A stretch of 64,000 nucleotides of DNA from Glebionis coronaria (GCA_025667525.1 CM046875.1:293773108-293837107), one strand, 5' to 3'; shown: positions 32,982-46,902, counted from the first letter of the stretch. Notes: generated by a model not told the origin, from the letters alone. Numbers and translations: made by a program.

Positions 32982-35900
32982 ATGGATTCTACTGCAGAAT
33001 ATCGTGTGACAAACAATAACATCATGGTGGCGGGTAACAAAGAGAGACCACCAATGCTTGTGGCCGGTCGATATGCTCAATGGCAATCACGTTTTCTTTG
33101 TTATCTTGATACAAGACCTAATGGTGATGCATTGAGGCAATGTATTAACAATGGACCATATGTTTTCTCTGATATCACTGTTCCTCATACACCAGCCACT
33201 GACACTACCACAGAAGTACCCACAACCACAAGAAAAGAAACTTTATCAGATCTTACACCAGAGAAGCGTTCTTGGTATGTCGCAGAAAAAGAAGCGATCT
33301 ATGTGATTCTAAGTGGAATTGGTGATGATATTTATTCCACGGTTGATGCATGTCCTACGGCACAAGAAATGTGGAAGGCTATTGAACGCTTGCAACAAGG
33401 AGAATCACTCAACAAGCAAGATGTTAAAACAAACTTGTTTTGGAACTTTGGTAAGTTTACTGCATTGGATGGAGAATCACTTGAGTCTTATTATTCACGA
33501 TTCTACAAGATGATGAACGATATGACAAGAAACAACTTGGAGGTCTCCACCATGCAAGTCAATGTGAAATTTCTTCAGCAACTTCAACCAGAGTGGACAC
33601 GTTTTGTTACTTTGGTGAAACAACAGAAGCAATTAGACAAGGTAAACTATCACACCCTCTTTGATATCCTGAAACAATTTTAGCATGAGGCAAATGAAAT
33701 TCGAGCTGAACGAGTTGCAAAGACGGCTAATCCACTTGATCTAGTGTCTACCACTCAAGATCATCGATCTCGTACTTCAAAGTCATACTCCATTCAATCA
33801 TCCTCACCACGATATTCCACATCATCCAAGTCTTCATCCTCCACAAGATCTCGCGACAAAGAACCAAGAGCACCATCACCACCATTTGAGTCATCATGTG
33901 AAGAGGATAGTGATGAATATCAAGCTCAGAAGAATCAGGAAATGAAAGAACAAATTGCTTTCATTATGAAGACCTACAAGAAAATCTTCAAACCCACCAA
34001 CAACAATCTTCGAACATCATCCAACACAAAGAACCAATATGTTGAGAACCCTTCAAGGTATGACACACATCGACGTGGTGAAAGTCCTTCTAGGTATGAT
34101 CGACATAATCCAACACATGTTGAGGGTTCTGCAAGGTATGATCGACAAACTGCCAAGTATGATACTCAGAGGATTTCTGCTGCTACTGGGAATAGGGAAA
34201 CTGTTGGAACGCAATTGGTTCTACAAAGTGGGATTCAGTGTTATATTTTCCAAGGTTATGGGCATATGGAAAAGGAATGCAAAAAGCCGAAACGGGTTAG
34301 GGACTCTAGCTATCATAAAGAAAAGATGTTGTTATGCAAGAAGATGGAAGCAGGGGTCAAATTGTCGGCTGAGAAAGTAGCAATGCTTGATGATACTGAT
34401 GATGAAGCCTCCGACCAAGAATTAGAAGCACATTACTCGTACATGGCAAAGGTTGACAAAGTTCTCAACGTCACTGAAGATGACAATGGACCTATCTTTG
34501 ACACTGAGCCACTCAATAAGGTACACACCACTGATGAATATAATGTGTTTGGTGATACTCATGAGCATAGTGAGCTACCCAATGCGATTAATGACACATG
34601 TATGACGGAAAAGGTTGATAGCAATACCACACCCGGTTCATCAGACATGTGCAATAATGAGTTTGAGGATGATCAACATGCAAATGAGTATGATGATGAG
34701 GAGCGTGTCGTGCTTGCTAATTTAATTTCCAGTTTACAAAAAGATGTCAATGAAACTAGAAAAAGTCAAAAGCAATTAAAGAAGGCAAACGCAGCGCTCA
34801 CTCAAAATTTTGAAGAATGCAAAGCCGCACTAATTACATCTAGTGAGACCATTGAACACTAAAAAGATGAGATTCTTCAGAAAACCAAAGAACTTAAGGG
34901 GTACAAGGGTAGTGCGTTTAAAAATCAAAAGGACGATCTTGAAAAGAAATACAACGAAACTCTTGAGTTATTAACCAAAGAGAAACGTCAATTCAATGTT
35001 TTGTTAATGGATGAACGTCAAAAAACGTACCTTGCTACCACCAAAGTTAACGAACTTGAACAACAGCTTTTGATGGATAACACTGAGTCTGCAAAAATTC
35101 TTGATGTTAAGAAACAAGAGGTTGAAACGTTAAAACAATATTTCCAAAGTCGACAGGAAAAAGATACTGAAAAAGTAACAAAACTAGAAAAACAAGTCGA
35201 ATTTTTGAAGAAAGTTGTTTATAAAACGCATGACTCTATTCAAACCGTAAGAATGTTAGCACCTCCGTCCATGTATAAGGGTCAAGCTAGCTTTGCAAGT
35301 CCTGATTATCTTGCCCAAGCTCAAGCTGCGAACCCGCGCATTTATATGGACGAGTCCAAATGGACCGATCCCGAATATCCTCTTGGTTATGATGAGACAT
35401 CCTTTTGGGAAGAGGAGAGTAGATCACTGGTCAATAAAGAGTTTGTGAAACCATACAATTATGCTTATGAGAATAGTCTATATGGTCTTTTCACTACACA
35501 AAAACAAAAGTCTCGTGAGGAATTGTTTTTAGAATGCAAACAAAGAAGAATTCAATGGAAGAAAGCTTTTGCTACTAAGAAAACAAACGTTTCTAAGTTC
35601 ATCAACTACTTGCCTCTTAATGTTTCTAAAAGCAAGAGTAGGCAGACATTTGGTTTTCTACAACATTAAATTGATAATATTAAATCCATTGTTGACAATG
35701 AATGGAAACAACGAGAAAATGACGAGTGGAAAAAACCAATTCCTCAAGATATAACTGTGCTTATGAAACAAATCTTAATACCGAACACGACCACATTAAA
35801 AGAAAATATGCTTGAATTTGAAAGATTAATTCGGTCTGAAATGTTTGATGATTTAAAAATTGTCGAGTCTATTGAGAAAGAAATTGACGATCTTCAAATG

Positions 35901-38900
35901 GACAAGTCCGTCTTTTCAGATGAATATGATTTACTCTTAGTAGAATGTCTATCCAAAGATATTTTGTGTGTTACTCTTCAATCTTGTGCTGATATCGACG
36001 AATATTCTGATGTTGCATGCAAATATCTTGATAATATCAAAGAATGTGAGCGTCTTGAACTTGAGCTTTCGAAAGATAAAGAAAATGTTGATAAAAAGGA
36101 TTTTGAGTTACTTCAACACAAAACTGATTTCCTTCAAAAACATTGTCATTCTCTTGAACTTGCTTTGCAAAAAGACGTTGGTCGTTTTCCACATGATAAT
36201 AACTTGCAAGAAAAACTTTCCATAACGTTTCGAGAAATGAATGAACTGAATTTGGAAATTAAAGGGTTGAAAGCTCAGTTACAAGACAGGGAAATAGCGA
36301 TAGCAGAGTTGAAGAAACTCGTTGCTAAGATGGGTGGAAAAATTGTGGAACCTAGTGTTAAGAAACCTATTGTAAGACAACCCAATGCGCAAAAAGTGAC
36401 TATACCCTCTGTCTTAGGAAAACCATTTGTTTTCTCTAATTCTGCATTTGCAAAACCTGTGTTTGCCCCCAAGACGGATGGGAAGGATAGGTTACCACAG
36501 AATACTCCCAATAAACATATTCGATCACCAAGCATTAAGAACACAAATGTGATTAAACCAGGGATGTATTGATTGGCCACTAAGCCCACACAAAACAAAG
36601 AAAGTCAATCACCTCAGACTTCTAGAAACACTAATAGACGTGTGTCTTTTACTACAGGAGTAATCCCCACTGATAGTGTTAGCCGGCCTCAGCTTAAGAG
36701 CACTCGCATGAATGAAAAGGTTTGGCAAAACAAAAGTCAAGGGAAAATGAAGACAGTAGAAGACCACCCTAGGATTTTCAATGTTTCTAAGAATAAAACG
36801 TCTGTAATCGCGTGTAATGACGATTTGAATGATTCGACTTTGAACACTTTGAATGTTAAGTTTGATTGTGTGAAATGTGGAAAGTGTGCTAATGCTAATC
36901 ATGCTATGTGTGTTTCGAATAATGTCAAAGGCGTAGATACTAGAACTAAGAAGCAAACTGCGATGCCTATTAGTGCTAGAAAACCCAAACGCAAAGTGAA
37001 CCATTCTGGTGCAACCCCCACTAAGAAAAGTAATGCATCAGACTCCACCACTAAGAACCCTAGAAGCAAAATTGAGGAATTATATGAGTCTGTTAGCAAG
37101 TCTTGGAAATGGTGGTTTGCTAATCAATGTCCTCCAGGATATAAATGGATTCCGAAAGCTAGGACATAAAATGTGAAAACGAGTGTTAGTTTGCCTTTAA
37201 ATGTTGATAAGGACACTAATGATTCTACTATCACAACTACTGTGGTATCCAATTTAGCAAATGCTCCATCGTGGGCTAACTCTTCTTCAGGTGATACAAA
37301 TAATTCTCTTCATAATGGACTCCGCATGCACGAAGCACATGACGGGGAATCTCAAGCTTCTAATTAACTTCGTAGAGAAGTTTCTAGGTCCGGTCCGATT
37401 CGGAAATGATCAATTTTCACCGATCCTAGTATATGGAGATTTGGTTCAGGGGAATATTACGATCAAAAGGGTATACTACGTCGAAGGGCTCAATCACAAT
37501 CTTTTCTCGGTTGGTCAATTTTGTGATGCGCATTTGGAGGTTGCTTTCAAGAAGAAGACATATTTTGTTCATGATTATGATGGGAATGATTTACTTACCG
37601 GTACACGGGGTACTGATCTTTGCACAATTTCACTTCAAGACACAACTTCATCAACTCCAATTTGCTTCATGGCTAAAGCTTCCATGACTCAGGCATGGTT
37701 ATGGCATCAACGTCTTTCTCATCTCAATTTTGATACCATCAACTTGCTTTCCAAGAAAGATATTGTGAGAGGCCTTCCAAGTTTGAAATTCATCAAAGAT
37801 CATCTTTGTTCTTCTTGTGAGCTTTGTAAAGCTAAACGAAGTAGCTTCAAAACAAAGACCACACCAAGCTCTAAAGGACGGTTAGATCTTCTCCATATGG
37901 ATCTGTGTGGTCCCATGCGTGTTCAAAGTATCAATGGGAAGAAATATATCCTGGTAATTGTCGATGATTATTCAAGGTACACATGGACTCACTTCTTGAG
38001 GTCCAAGGATGAAACACCCGAAGTTCTCATCAGCTTCCTTAAACTGATACAACGTGGTCTTCAAGCTCAAGGTAAAGTGGTTCGTACTAACAGAGGTACA
38101 TAATTTTTGAATTCAAATCTGAGAAACTATTTTGAAGCCGAAGGAATTTAACATGAAACATCTATTGCTCGAACACCCGAACAAAACGACGTTGTTGAAA
38201 GACGAAACCGTACTCTAGTTGAGGCTGGTCGAACATTATTATCTGCTTCAAAACTACCGCTATATTTTTGGGCCGAAGCCGTGTCAACTGCATGCTACAC
38301 ACAAAACCGCTCCTTAATTATCCCAAGACACGAAAAGACACCATATCACAGAATTCATGATCGAAAACCTTCACTCAAACACCTTCACGTTTTTGGATGT
38401 ACGTGCTACATTATTCGAGATGGTGAAAATCTGGTTAAGATGAAAGAGAAAGGTGATGCATGCATTCTAGTGGGATATGCAACTCAGTCTAAGGGGTATA
38501 GAGTGTACAACAAGAGAACAAAATTGATAGTCGAGACTATTCATGTCAGATTTGATGAATTACAAGAAATGGCACTTGAACAAAACAGTTTAAGTCCTGA
38601 TCTCCAACGACAAACGACTTCCGTTCACAACCGCACGGAACTCGGAACTCAAGATCACAACAATGAACCGTCAAGTTCAACGCTGGTTCCAGAACATTGA
38701 AGAGTTGGAAATGTTATATGGACCAATGTATGATGAATATTTCACGGGGGAGAAACAAGTTGTATCAAAGTCTTCCGCTGTCACTCATGATAAGAATGAT
38801 GATACCGATCATCGTCAACAACCGAATACAACTTCATCTACTTCAACACGGGTTGCTGAAGATTTACCTCCTCAGAATATCACATCAACAACCGCTCCTA

Positions 38901-40768
38901 CAACATCAACAACTACTGTCATTGCTCCAGAGAACACAAATCAAGCAGACGATGCATTATCTGACGAAGACGAATTTATCAACCCATTCGGTACACCGGT
39001 ACACGAAACTGGAGAGTCTTCTACTCGCCATGTTGATCCGTCAAATATGCATATGTTCTACAAACGACATCCTTCAACACATCATTGGACCTGAGATCAT
39101 CCTTTGGTTCACGTAATTAGAAACCCTTCACAGCCTGTTCGTACAAGACGACAACTCGTAAGCGATGGCGATGTTTGTATGTTCGCACTCGCAGTGAGTA
39201 TAGCTGAACCGAAAAACATCAAAGAAGCCATGGCTGATCATGCTTGTATTGAATCGATGACGGATGAACTTCAACAATTTGAAAGACTTAAAGTCTGGGA
39301 ACTTGTTGACAGAACATACGATGTGATTCCATTAAATCTTCGTTGGATCTGGAAAAACAAGATGGATGAAGATATTACGATCATCAAGAACAAAGCTAGG
39401 CTAGTGGCTAAGGGGTATGGCCAGAAAGAGGGAATTGATTTTGAAGAATCATTTGCACCAGTTGCTCGTATGGAAGCGGTCAGGATTTTTCTTGCTTATG
39501 CTGCACATAAGGGATTCACTGTCTATCAAATGGACGTAAAGACAGCATTTCTTAACGGTCCTTTGAAAGAAGAAGTCTATGTCATGCAGCCGGAAGGATT
39601 CGTCAATCCTCATTATCCTTACAAGGTGTATCGTCTCCACAAAGCACTATATGGACTAAAGCAAGCTCCAAGGGTGTGGTACGACAAGCTCTCGAAATTT
39701 CTGGTATCCAAAGGTTTCTCAAAAGGTTCCATTGATCTAACTCTGTTCACTTATAAATATGGGGATGACATTTTGCTTGTGCAAATTTATGTTGATGACA
39801 TTATTTTTGGGTCCACAAACCCAAAACTTTCAAAATGGTTTGAAAAAGTAATGCACAGCAAATTTGAAATGTCAATGATGGGCGAACTAAAAATCTTTCT
39901 TGGAATTCAAGTTCACCAATCCCCAAGTGGTATCGTTATAAACCAAGCTAAGTATTGTCAAGATATAATCAAAAAGCATGGTATTACTTCATGTGACCCC
40001 GCTGGGACACCATTATCAACCACATCCCTAGATGTTGATTTGGAGGGATTACCCATAGATCAAACGAGATATCGTTCCATGATCGGGTCCCTCATGTATT
40101 TGACAGCAAGCAGACCTGATATTCATCATGCTACATGCTATTGTGCACGATATCAAGCACGACCCACTGAAAAGCACCTCAAGGAGGTTAAACGGATCTT
40201 TCGGTACCTTAAGAATACCATTCATTTGGGACTCTGGTATCCGAGGGAAACCGGTTTCTTTCTAACGGCCTATTCAGATTCTGATCATGCAGGGTGTCTT
40301 GATACACGAAAAAGTACTTCTTGTGGTGCACAATTTCTAGGTCAAGATAAGCTTGTGGGATGGTCTTCTAAGAAGCAGAATTGCACGTCACTTTCATCAG
40401 CCGAAGCGGAGTATGTGTCTCTATCTACGTGTTGTGCTCAAGTTCTATGGATGAGAACACAACTCACGGATTATGGCTTCCACTTTGATAAAGTACCTAT
40501 GTACTATGACTCAAATTCGGCCATAGCCATCTCCTGCAACCCGGTACAACATTCCTGCACGAACCACATCAATGTCAGATACCACTTCATAAAGGAACAA
40601 GTTGAAAGAGGTATCGTTGAACTATACTTTGTTGGAACGGATTACCAATTAGCCGACTTGTTTACGAAAGCTCTGTCGAAAGATAGGTTTGAGTACCTCC
40701 ATAGGCAAATTGGTATGAGATGTTTGACTCCAGCAGACCTGGAGATTCTGGCAAAGGTGCCTGCTTGA
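32982..40768 (+). pseudogene. gag-pol: Copia C gag-pol, eight stops and two frameshifts
   Basis: ATG at 32982 (MDSTAEYRVTNNNIMVAG). Gag runs to about 34200. The zinc knuckle at 34239-34280 reads CYIFQGYGHMEKEC, its second cysteine replaced by phenylalanine. A long coiled-coil linker follows (to about 36340), then protease (DSACTKHMTGN, DSG changed to DSA) near 37312. Integrase covers about 37690-38300, reverse transcriptase 39180-39950 ([10 protein letters not shown]) and RNase H 40060-40768 ([28 protein letters not shown]). Stops: 33681, 34860, 35667, 36570, 37167, 38101, 38149, 39092. Frameshifts: about 37300 and about 38690. From 39104 on the frame is open for 554 codons. Confidence 0.95.
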
Positions 40769-43337
40769 TTTATCTTTCAAACATCAACCTGTAAATATCA
40801 ATGAAAAAGCAAAATACAAAAATATAAAACATATAAAAACAAAACACAAAATTAAAAAATCTTTCAAAATCCAAAAAATATTCTTCCCGACATGTCTTTC
40901 AGTATCGATAATATGGGCGTACCTAGAAATGTCGCTCAATAACGACACGGGTGTGTACATAAAGCTCGAATGAAAGTTGTAAATATTTTTCAAAACATGT
41001 CATTTCTTCTTTTAATAAAGGAATTTGTCTATTTTGGACAATATTTCCAAACAACGGGTAGAACAATCTATCATGGGTTGAGCTTGTCACAAAACATTCC
41101 ACGTTTTGAGCTCAATACAATGGCTTGTAATCACTTTCAGATTGCAACCCGGATCTATGTTCACGGGGGAGTGTACGATTTTGTGCTCTTACCCTCAGCA
41201 AAAGAACAGAAATCTTCTTACACTTGAGTGGATTCTTCAAGACATTCAAAGTCTATGAACTCAATTTTATGCTTTATAAAAACCTCTTTGACAAAAAGAA
41301 ATAGGATTTTTTCAAAAAGCGTTGAACACAATTTTTTCAAGAATTTTTCAATGATTATTCAAAATCATTCAAAAATTGTGTGTTCAACAACTCCCATCCT
41401 CAAAAAGAGAAATGTGGATCACATCCTCACAATGACAATTCAATTGGATCAATTTTTGAGGGGAGCATGATAACTTCATGCAAAAGATTAACACATCTTT
41501 CTCCCGAAGATTTTCAAGACTATTGTTTAAAATATATTTTAATCAAATATGGTATCTCTAATATCAAAATATTTTATATATTAGAGATAGGGGGAGAAAA
41601 TGTGATGAAAATGTGATCTTATATAAGACTCAAGCACTTTAACTCTTACCTACATGTGCGAAAAACTTTCGATTATCGATGCACATGTAAAGGGGGAGCA
41701 TTTCTGAAACGACAAAACTAGCAAGGTGTTAAATGTTTTTCAAACACCTTGTTAGAATTTAAAGTGGTTTTCATGGTTATGATCAAATACCCACAACATC
41801 TTTAATTCACGAGGTTATTGGTGTCAAAAGGGTGGTTAGGTTTAAGTCCTATGATCCAACCAGAACCGGAGGGATCTTCCCAGGGACAATCCAATAGATT
41901 ATTAGAAGTCCTTAGGAAAGATGGAGTAGAATGTGAACGTAGCTGAATGCCGACTAAGTACTGATGCTAGCACTGGAACAATCACAACAAGGTGCTAGTA
42001 ATGATGTCTTGGTAAGCATTGAAGGGGTTGAAGAATGAAAAAGAAATGTAAGGATAAAGGGTGTAAAGAAAGAAGCCCTCCATACAACTTAGGCAGAAAC
42101 CGGGTCAACTCATCATGAAGACAAACTCATCATGGACCCAGTGATGTGAAGCACAACCCTTTTCTAGCTACTCAGACTTCTCTCAAAAGAAGTTTGTTTT
42201 ATTGTCACGGAGATCAACACGATTTATATTGACTTTCTCACTCCGAGATAGTTGATATTGAATAGGTGGCATCTACTCCAGCCTCCGACCGCTAAAAGTG
42301 CACAAATAGAGTCTAGAGCGAAGAGATCAATCAAATCTCATTAGGACACACGGATGAAGATCAAGAGAGTCCTACGCTATATCCTTGTGATATTGCTAGA
42401 ACACTCAGAGTGATACTACTTAGTATTCACAATGATGAGTGGAAATCCTTCCAGTGTTAACATCAAACAGCACTGCGGTAGGTCATATGCAAGATTCTTT
42501 ATGAATTGAACATGTGTAAAACTGAAAAGCAACAGTGGTTTGATTTTGAATTGATTCAAACTCGTTTCAGGTTTCTACGCAATATCTTTATGGTCCTGCC
42601 AGAACATTCAGAGTGATATTCATTAATATTCACAGTGACGAATAGAAATCCTTCTAGCGTCAACATCAAACAGCGCTACGGTAGGTGACTTGTGAGATTC
42701 TTATGAATCAAACTTGTGTCAACTAGAAAGCAACAATGGTAAGATTCTTAATGAATCAAACTTGTTCCAGGAATTTGAATTGACGACTTTAATCAAACGG
42801 ATATTTATCCAATTGATTCACTCTTTATGTTCGCAGTCTTGCTTTGAGACGGTCGAGTAAAGAGAACGGCTAGTACAACCGCGAAATCCTGTCAAGGAGA
42901 TTCTTAACTGAATCTACCTGATCACAGGTACGATATCTAATATCGTACAACGATCTTCACCGACCGGAGGTAAAACGCTATCGATTTAGGACGAATGTCA
43001 AAGCCATTCAGTCCGTGTCTATGTTTTATCTCGAGAAGGTGGCGTCATGGTGTACTCAGCAAAGCCAAAGATTCAAAAACACATACTCATGCCTAAAGAC
43101 ATATTCAACTATTAATAGTGTGAGCATGTGGATAAAGACACAAGATCGCAAGATGGCAAGGACAAGTTAAGGATGATTTGAAGATCTCAAGATAAAAAGA
43201 CAAAGTCGAAAGACAATGACAAAGGCTCAAAGATCACAGCATGAAAGAAAAGGACTACTGTTACACGTTCAAGACTCATTTATGGCGAGATTAGTAATCT
43301 CTACAAACTTCCTAAATGACCAAGGTTTATGACCTCT
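40769..43337 (+). other. Copia C 3' untranslated region
   Basis: No real gene. It contains two internal polypurine tracts, AGGGGGAGAAAA (41589-41600) and AAAGGGGGAGCA (41688-41700), about 90 bp apart. From about 41700 to 43010 it matches the 3' region of Copia B in inverted orientation. The conserved GATATCTAATATCGTAC palindrome-like phrase is at 42933-42950. Confidence 0.8.
42395..42790 (+). repeat. Two ~200-bp tandem copies in the Copia C 3' UTR
   Basis: GCTAGAACACTCAGAGTGATA at 42395 and GCCAGAACATTCAGAGTGATA at 42598 begin two copies 203 bp apart. Each continues with AATCCTTC, CATCAAACAGC, CGGTAGGT and GAAAGCAACA. Copia B has the same two-copy arrangement, with a spacing of 200 bp. Confidence 0.8.
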
Positions 43338-43350
43338 CATTGGGGGAGAT
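43338..43350 (+). other. Polypurine tract of Copia C
   Basis: CATTGGGGGAGAT directly before the 3' LTR. Confidence 0.9.
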
Positions 43351-43741
43351 TGTTAGCCTCAAAATATTGAGTCAAACAAGAATGCTCGGTCATATGTTTA
43401 TTATGTATCGTATATTAGAACGTTGTAATAGGTATTAGATTAGTCGTGTATTACGGGCTTAATTTTAAGCTAAGGTTCATTCATAAGTAACCAAAGCCCA
43501 AAAGGAAAGCCCGGCCCATTATCATATAGCTCATTATGCCACATGTAGGCAAGGCTATATAAACCTCTCCTTGCATGTAAAGAGAGGTTGGTTGGTCATT
43601 TCATTTTCTCTAATCTAATATTTCACATGTTCACACACTTATCTCTCTTTTCTCTCTCTAGTTTCTCTCTCTATAATTCATCTCATATCTACCTTTCTTT
43701 CTTCATTAATCGTATAGAATCATCATATATTAGGGACAACA
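43351..43741 (+). repeat. 3' LTR of Copia C
   Basis: 391 bp, mate of 31602-31992, about 13 differences (about 3.3%). Followed directly by the target copy TCTAA (43742-43746). Confidence 0.97.
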
Positions 43742-43746
43742 TCTAA

Positions 43747-44072
43747 TACCCTTGGTTCTTTTTATAGTGTAAGGATTAGGGTTTACAAGAGATAATTATG
43801 AATAAACATGTAAATCTTCTGTTCAAATAAACTTATACAGAATATATCCTGCATGTTTATCCAAATAGAAGCTTCCAAAGGCTTCTTGTCTACGTTTCTG
43901 TCAAAGCTTGGATTACATGTGACAATGCTTGGATTGCACATGAAAACGCTTGAGCCATCAACCCCCGATTTTCTCTTGTCAACGCTTGTTTTGCTTTTGA
44001 CAACGCTTAGACAAATGTCTTCATGTTTTATTCGTTTTTGAGTTTCTGCCACATCAACTTTTTGACGCAACA
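43747..44072 (-). repeat. Element I 3' LTR, right half
   Basis: Continues the LTR interrupted at 31601 and ends TTGACGCAACA. The internal side follows with ATTTTCCCCTAG, on the minus strand a polypurine tract CTAGGGGAAAAT (44073-44084) as expected next to a 3' LTR. Confidence 0.92.
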
Positions 44073-46322
44073 ATTTTCCCCTAGTTGATGTCGGCAAAAC
44101 TCTTTGTGTATCTCTTGTAAGTTGTACATCATCTTCAAATTGCTTCCCCTCAATTGTAGCATGTATGTCTTCCCCTTTTTGTCACATCAACAGGGAAGTA
44201 AACACTGTATGCAATCTTGAAGATTCTCCAAATGTAGCTCTATGTAATGATCTTGAAGAAAAATAAATAAAGTAATCTTGATGTAGAAGTACAATAACCC
44301 AACCTTATGTTCCATGTCTTGTACTATCCATGTGATGAAGAACATATAAAAAGACTTTAAATTGTATAAGTAGACCTCGATCCCTTGTCAATATTCTCAT
44401 CCTTTGTGAGACACTGAGCACGATAATGTAACTCCTTCAAGTGTTATGACAAGTCTTCGTCACCAAACATTTAAGCACGAACAAGTTATCTTCAAACCAA
44501 TGGATGGATCCCATGATTTAAAGATATGACGAAACACAAACTCGCGAAAATCTTCTTCAAACATCAAACTTACCATAAGAATTCTTCCCCTTAAGCCAAT
44601 ACCTCTTCATGACAAGTCTTAATGAAACAATATCTTATGTAAAAGCTACTATATGGATAACTCTTTCACAAAGCTACCCCAATTACATAATCTAATATCC
44701 ATCAAATTCTCATGAATAGTTTCTAACTCGCATTAAAATCATTAGTCCCTTTTAAAAATATCCGAGCCATAAATATCAACTTGATATTCTATATAAAAAC
44801 GGAGATTCCATGTACCTTTGCGTGTAAATACCTCTTTTTTGTATGCTAAAATCGTATCAAATTTCTCAAACAACAGCTATCCTTTTGTCATCCGAGAACC
44901 TTCATTGTCCAATATCCTAAACACATGCATTGTCAGATATCGGACAAAACCTATCAACGCTTGAGCAAGCGTTTCTCAGACAACTCATGTCAACGCTTGT
45001 TCTGTCAGCGTCAACTTATTCTTTGTCAGCGTCTAAACCAATTTTGTCAGCGTCAATTCTTCTGCTGACGTCATCAAGTGGCTACGATTCTCTTTGACAA
45101 TGGCTTAATAATATGTGATTATAACAGTGGATAAAATTACCTTTGTGACCATCTTTTGCATCACGTCATGATCACATATTATGTCCAAAACTTTCCTTTC
45201 GCAGTAAGCCACATGACCATAGTGAGCCACGTTAAATCATACGTCCATAAAAGATATAAGACAAACATAAATCCTGATTTTAAGAAAAATATCAGCGCAT
45301 GAAATAATCCAATAGATTTTCCACTTTGCGTTTCTTGTAAATACTGAATAATGAAACACAGTATTAAATCCCAATTTAATATCCTGAAAATCAGCAACCC
45401 ACTTTGTAGTCACGTCCCCTTTTCCACACGTTTAGAATATCATATCATAGAAGCAACATTCTTTGCGCAAATTTGTAGGAGATATATCCATAAATTAGGA
45501 ATGAAAAATATATCACCTTCCATAACTCACGCAGCCTCTTCATCATAAACGTGACTCTCCTTAATTCACGTAACAACAAATATCAAGAAAGATATAATCC
45601 CTGATAACTAGGTAATCAAATATATAAGAGATATATTGATATCCCTAAAAATCAGCCAAACCAAACTGTGTCCTCCACAACAGAAACAAACACCTGCTGA
45701 TCCCATCATCTTGAATACATCGAGTACCAAACTGATCTAGGGTTTGTTAAGTGAAACCCTAAAACTGAAAATTTTAATGTATAGTTACAAAATGATCTGC
45801 TGCAATCATGTTGCTAGGGCTCATCACCAATTCATGGAGAACTGATTCCCCAAAGCTAACAACATGTCTTCAACCAACATCCCATAACAAAGATCATAAT
45901 CTAACTTCATCAATTTTAGGGTTTTGTAAAAACATATGCTGCTACGAATTACAAACTACTGCTGCAAATCATCTTTCTCATATCTGAATTGATCTAGGGT
46001 TCATTGGAAACCCTAGATTTAAGTTTATAGCAAAAACAGAAAAACGATCAATCACCTTTGCAGCCAACTTTGACGCCTAATAACTTTTTCCTGGGTATAA
46101 AACTCGACAATCCCTCCGGTGGATGTCTAGATATATGTGTATAGAACACACACAAGAAATTTCATGACGTTCCAACGGTGCAATTAAAAGTTACGACCTT
46201 CTGAATACTTCTGCGCACACAAAAACGTCCAGAAAAACCCTAGACGGATTTTTCTTCTTCTTCACTATACACGAACACCTTGTTGGTCCTAGCATCACGA
46301 GCCACGAGGATCTGATACCAAT
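44073..46322 (-). other. Element I interior, no coding potential
   Basis: 2,250 bp without a credible ORF. Landmarks: a polypurine tract at 44073-44084; a cluster of TGTCAACGCTTG / TGTCAGCGTC words at 44935-45075, also abundant in the element's LTRs; and four AACCCTAG-like phrases (45740-46010). The primer-binding site TTGGTATCAGATCC (minus strand, plus 46308-46321) is one base from the right LTR. Confidence 0.8.
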
Positions 46323-46897
46323 TGAGGAATCCTAAGATTCACGGATCTTTTAGCTACTAGGAACGAATCTCATTCACTTGATTGAATCAAGGCGGAATAG
46401 AATGAAACACGTTTAACAAGGTGTTTAGACACAAAGAACATGAATAAAAACAAATGGATTGTTCATTATATTAATAACAAACAACCACTAGACGTGTATA
46501 CATTGAATCCCACGTCTAGTCGACACACACTTTAGGTTTACATTGTGAATTAATGTTATGAATAAACCTAATACCCTTGGTTCCTTTTATAGTGTAAGGA
46601 TTAGGGTTTACAAGAGATAATTATGAATAAACATGTAAATATTCTATTCAAATAAACTTATACAGAATATATCCTGTATGTTTATCCAAATAGAAGCTTC
46701 CAAAGGCTTCTTGTCTACGTTTCTGTCAAAGCTTGGATTACATGTGACAATGCTTGGATTTAACATGACAACGCTTGAGCCATCAACCCTCGATTTGCTC
46801 TTGGCAACACTTGTTTTGCTCTTGACAATACTTAGACAAATGTCTTCATGTTTTCTTCATTTTTGAGTTTCTGCCACATCAACTTTTTGACCCAACA
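46323..46897 (-). repeat. Element I 5' LTR
   Basis: 575 bp, TGAGGAATCC...TTGACCCAACA on the plus strand (TGTTGGGTC...GATTCCTCA in element direction). A TATA box ACTATAAAAGG lies on the minus strand at 46583-46593. Repeated CAACGCTTG-type words lie at 46730-46840. Confidence 0.93.
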
Positions 46898-46902
46898 ATA
46901 AG

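Larger units (their letters stand above)
31602..43741 (+). mobile_element. Copia element C, 12.1 kb, complete but decayed
   Basis: Plus-strand Ty1/Copia element with LTRs 31602-31992 and 43351-43741 (391 bp each, about 13 differences by my count) and exact target copies TCTAA (31597-31601, 43742-43746). Order: LTR, primer-binding site, GAGTACGATC array, gag, protease, integrase, reverse transcriptase, RNase H, 2.6-kb 3' untranslated region, polypurine tract, LTR. The coding frame holds eight stops and two frameshifts. It shares gag and LTR features with A and its 3' region with B, but has no extra ORF. It sits in the 3' LTR of element I. Confidence 0.97.
31353..46897 (-). mobile_element. Element I: non-autonomous LTR retrotransposon, 3.4 kb
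   Basis: Two 575-bp LTRs (31353-31601 joined to 43747-44072, and 46323-46897) surround 2,250 bp (44073-46322). Target copies ATAAG at 31348-31352 and 46898-46902 match exactly. The primer-binding site next to the right LTR shows that the element reads on the minus strand. The LTRs differ at roughly 22 of 575 positions (my count). No ORF above about 70 codons looks real, so it depends on other elements for all proteins. It inserted into solo LTR H and was itself hit by Copia C. Confidence 0.92.

Noticed and set aside
41228..41616. Small plus-strand ORFs after Copia C pol
   Set aside because: Low-complexity, not shared with the equivalent part of Copia B, and inside the 3' untranslated region.
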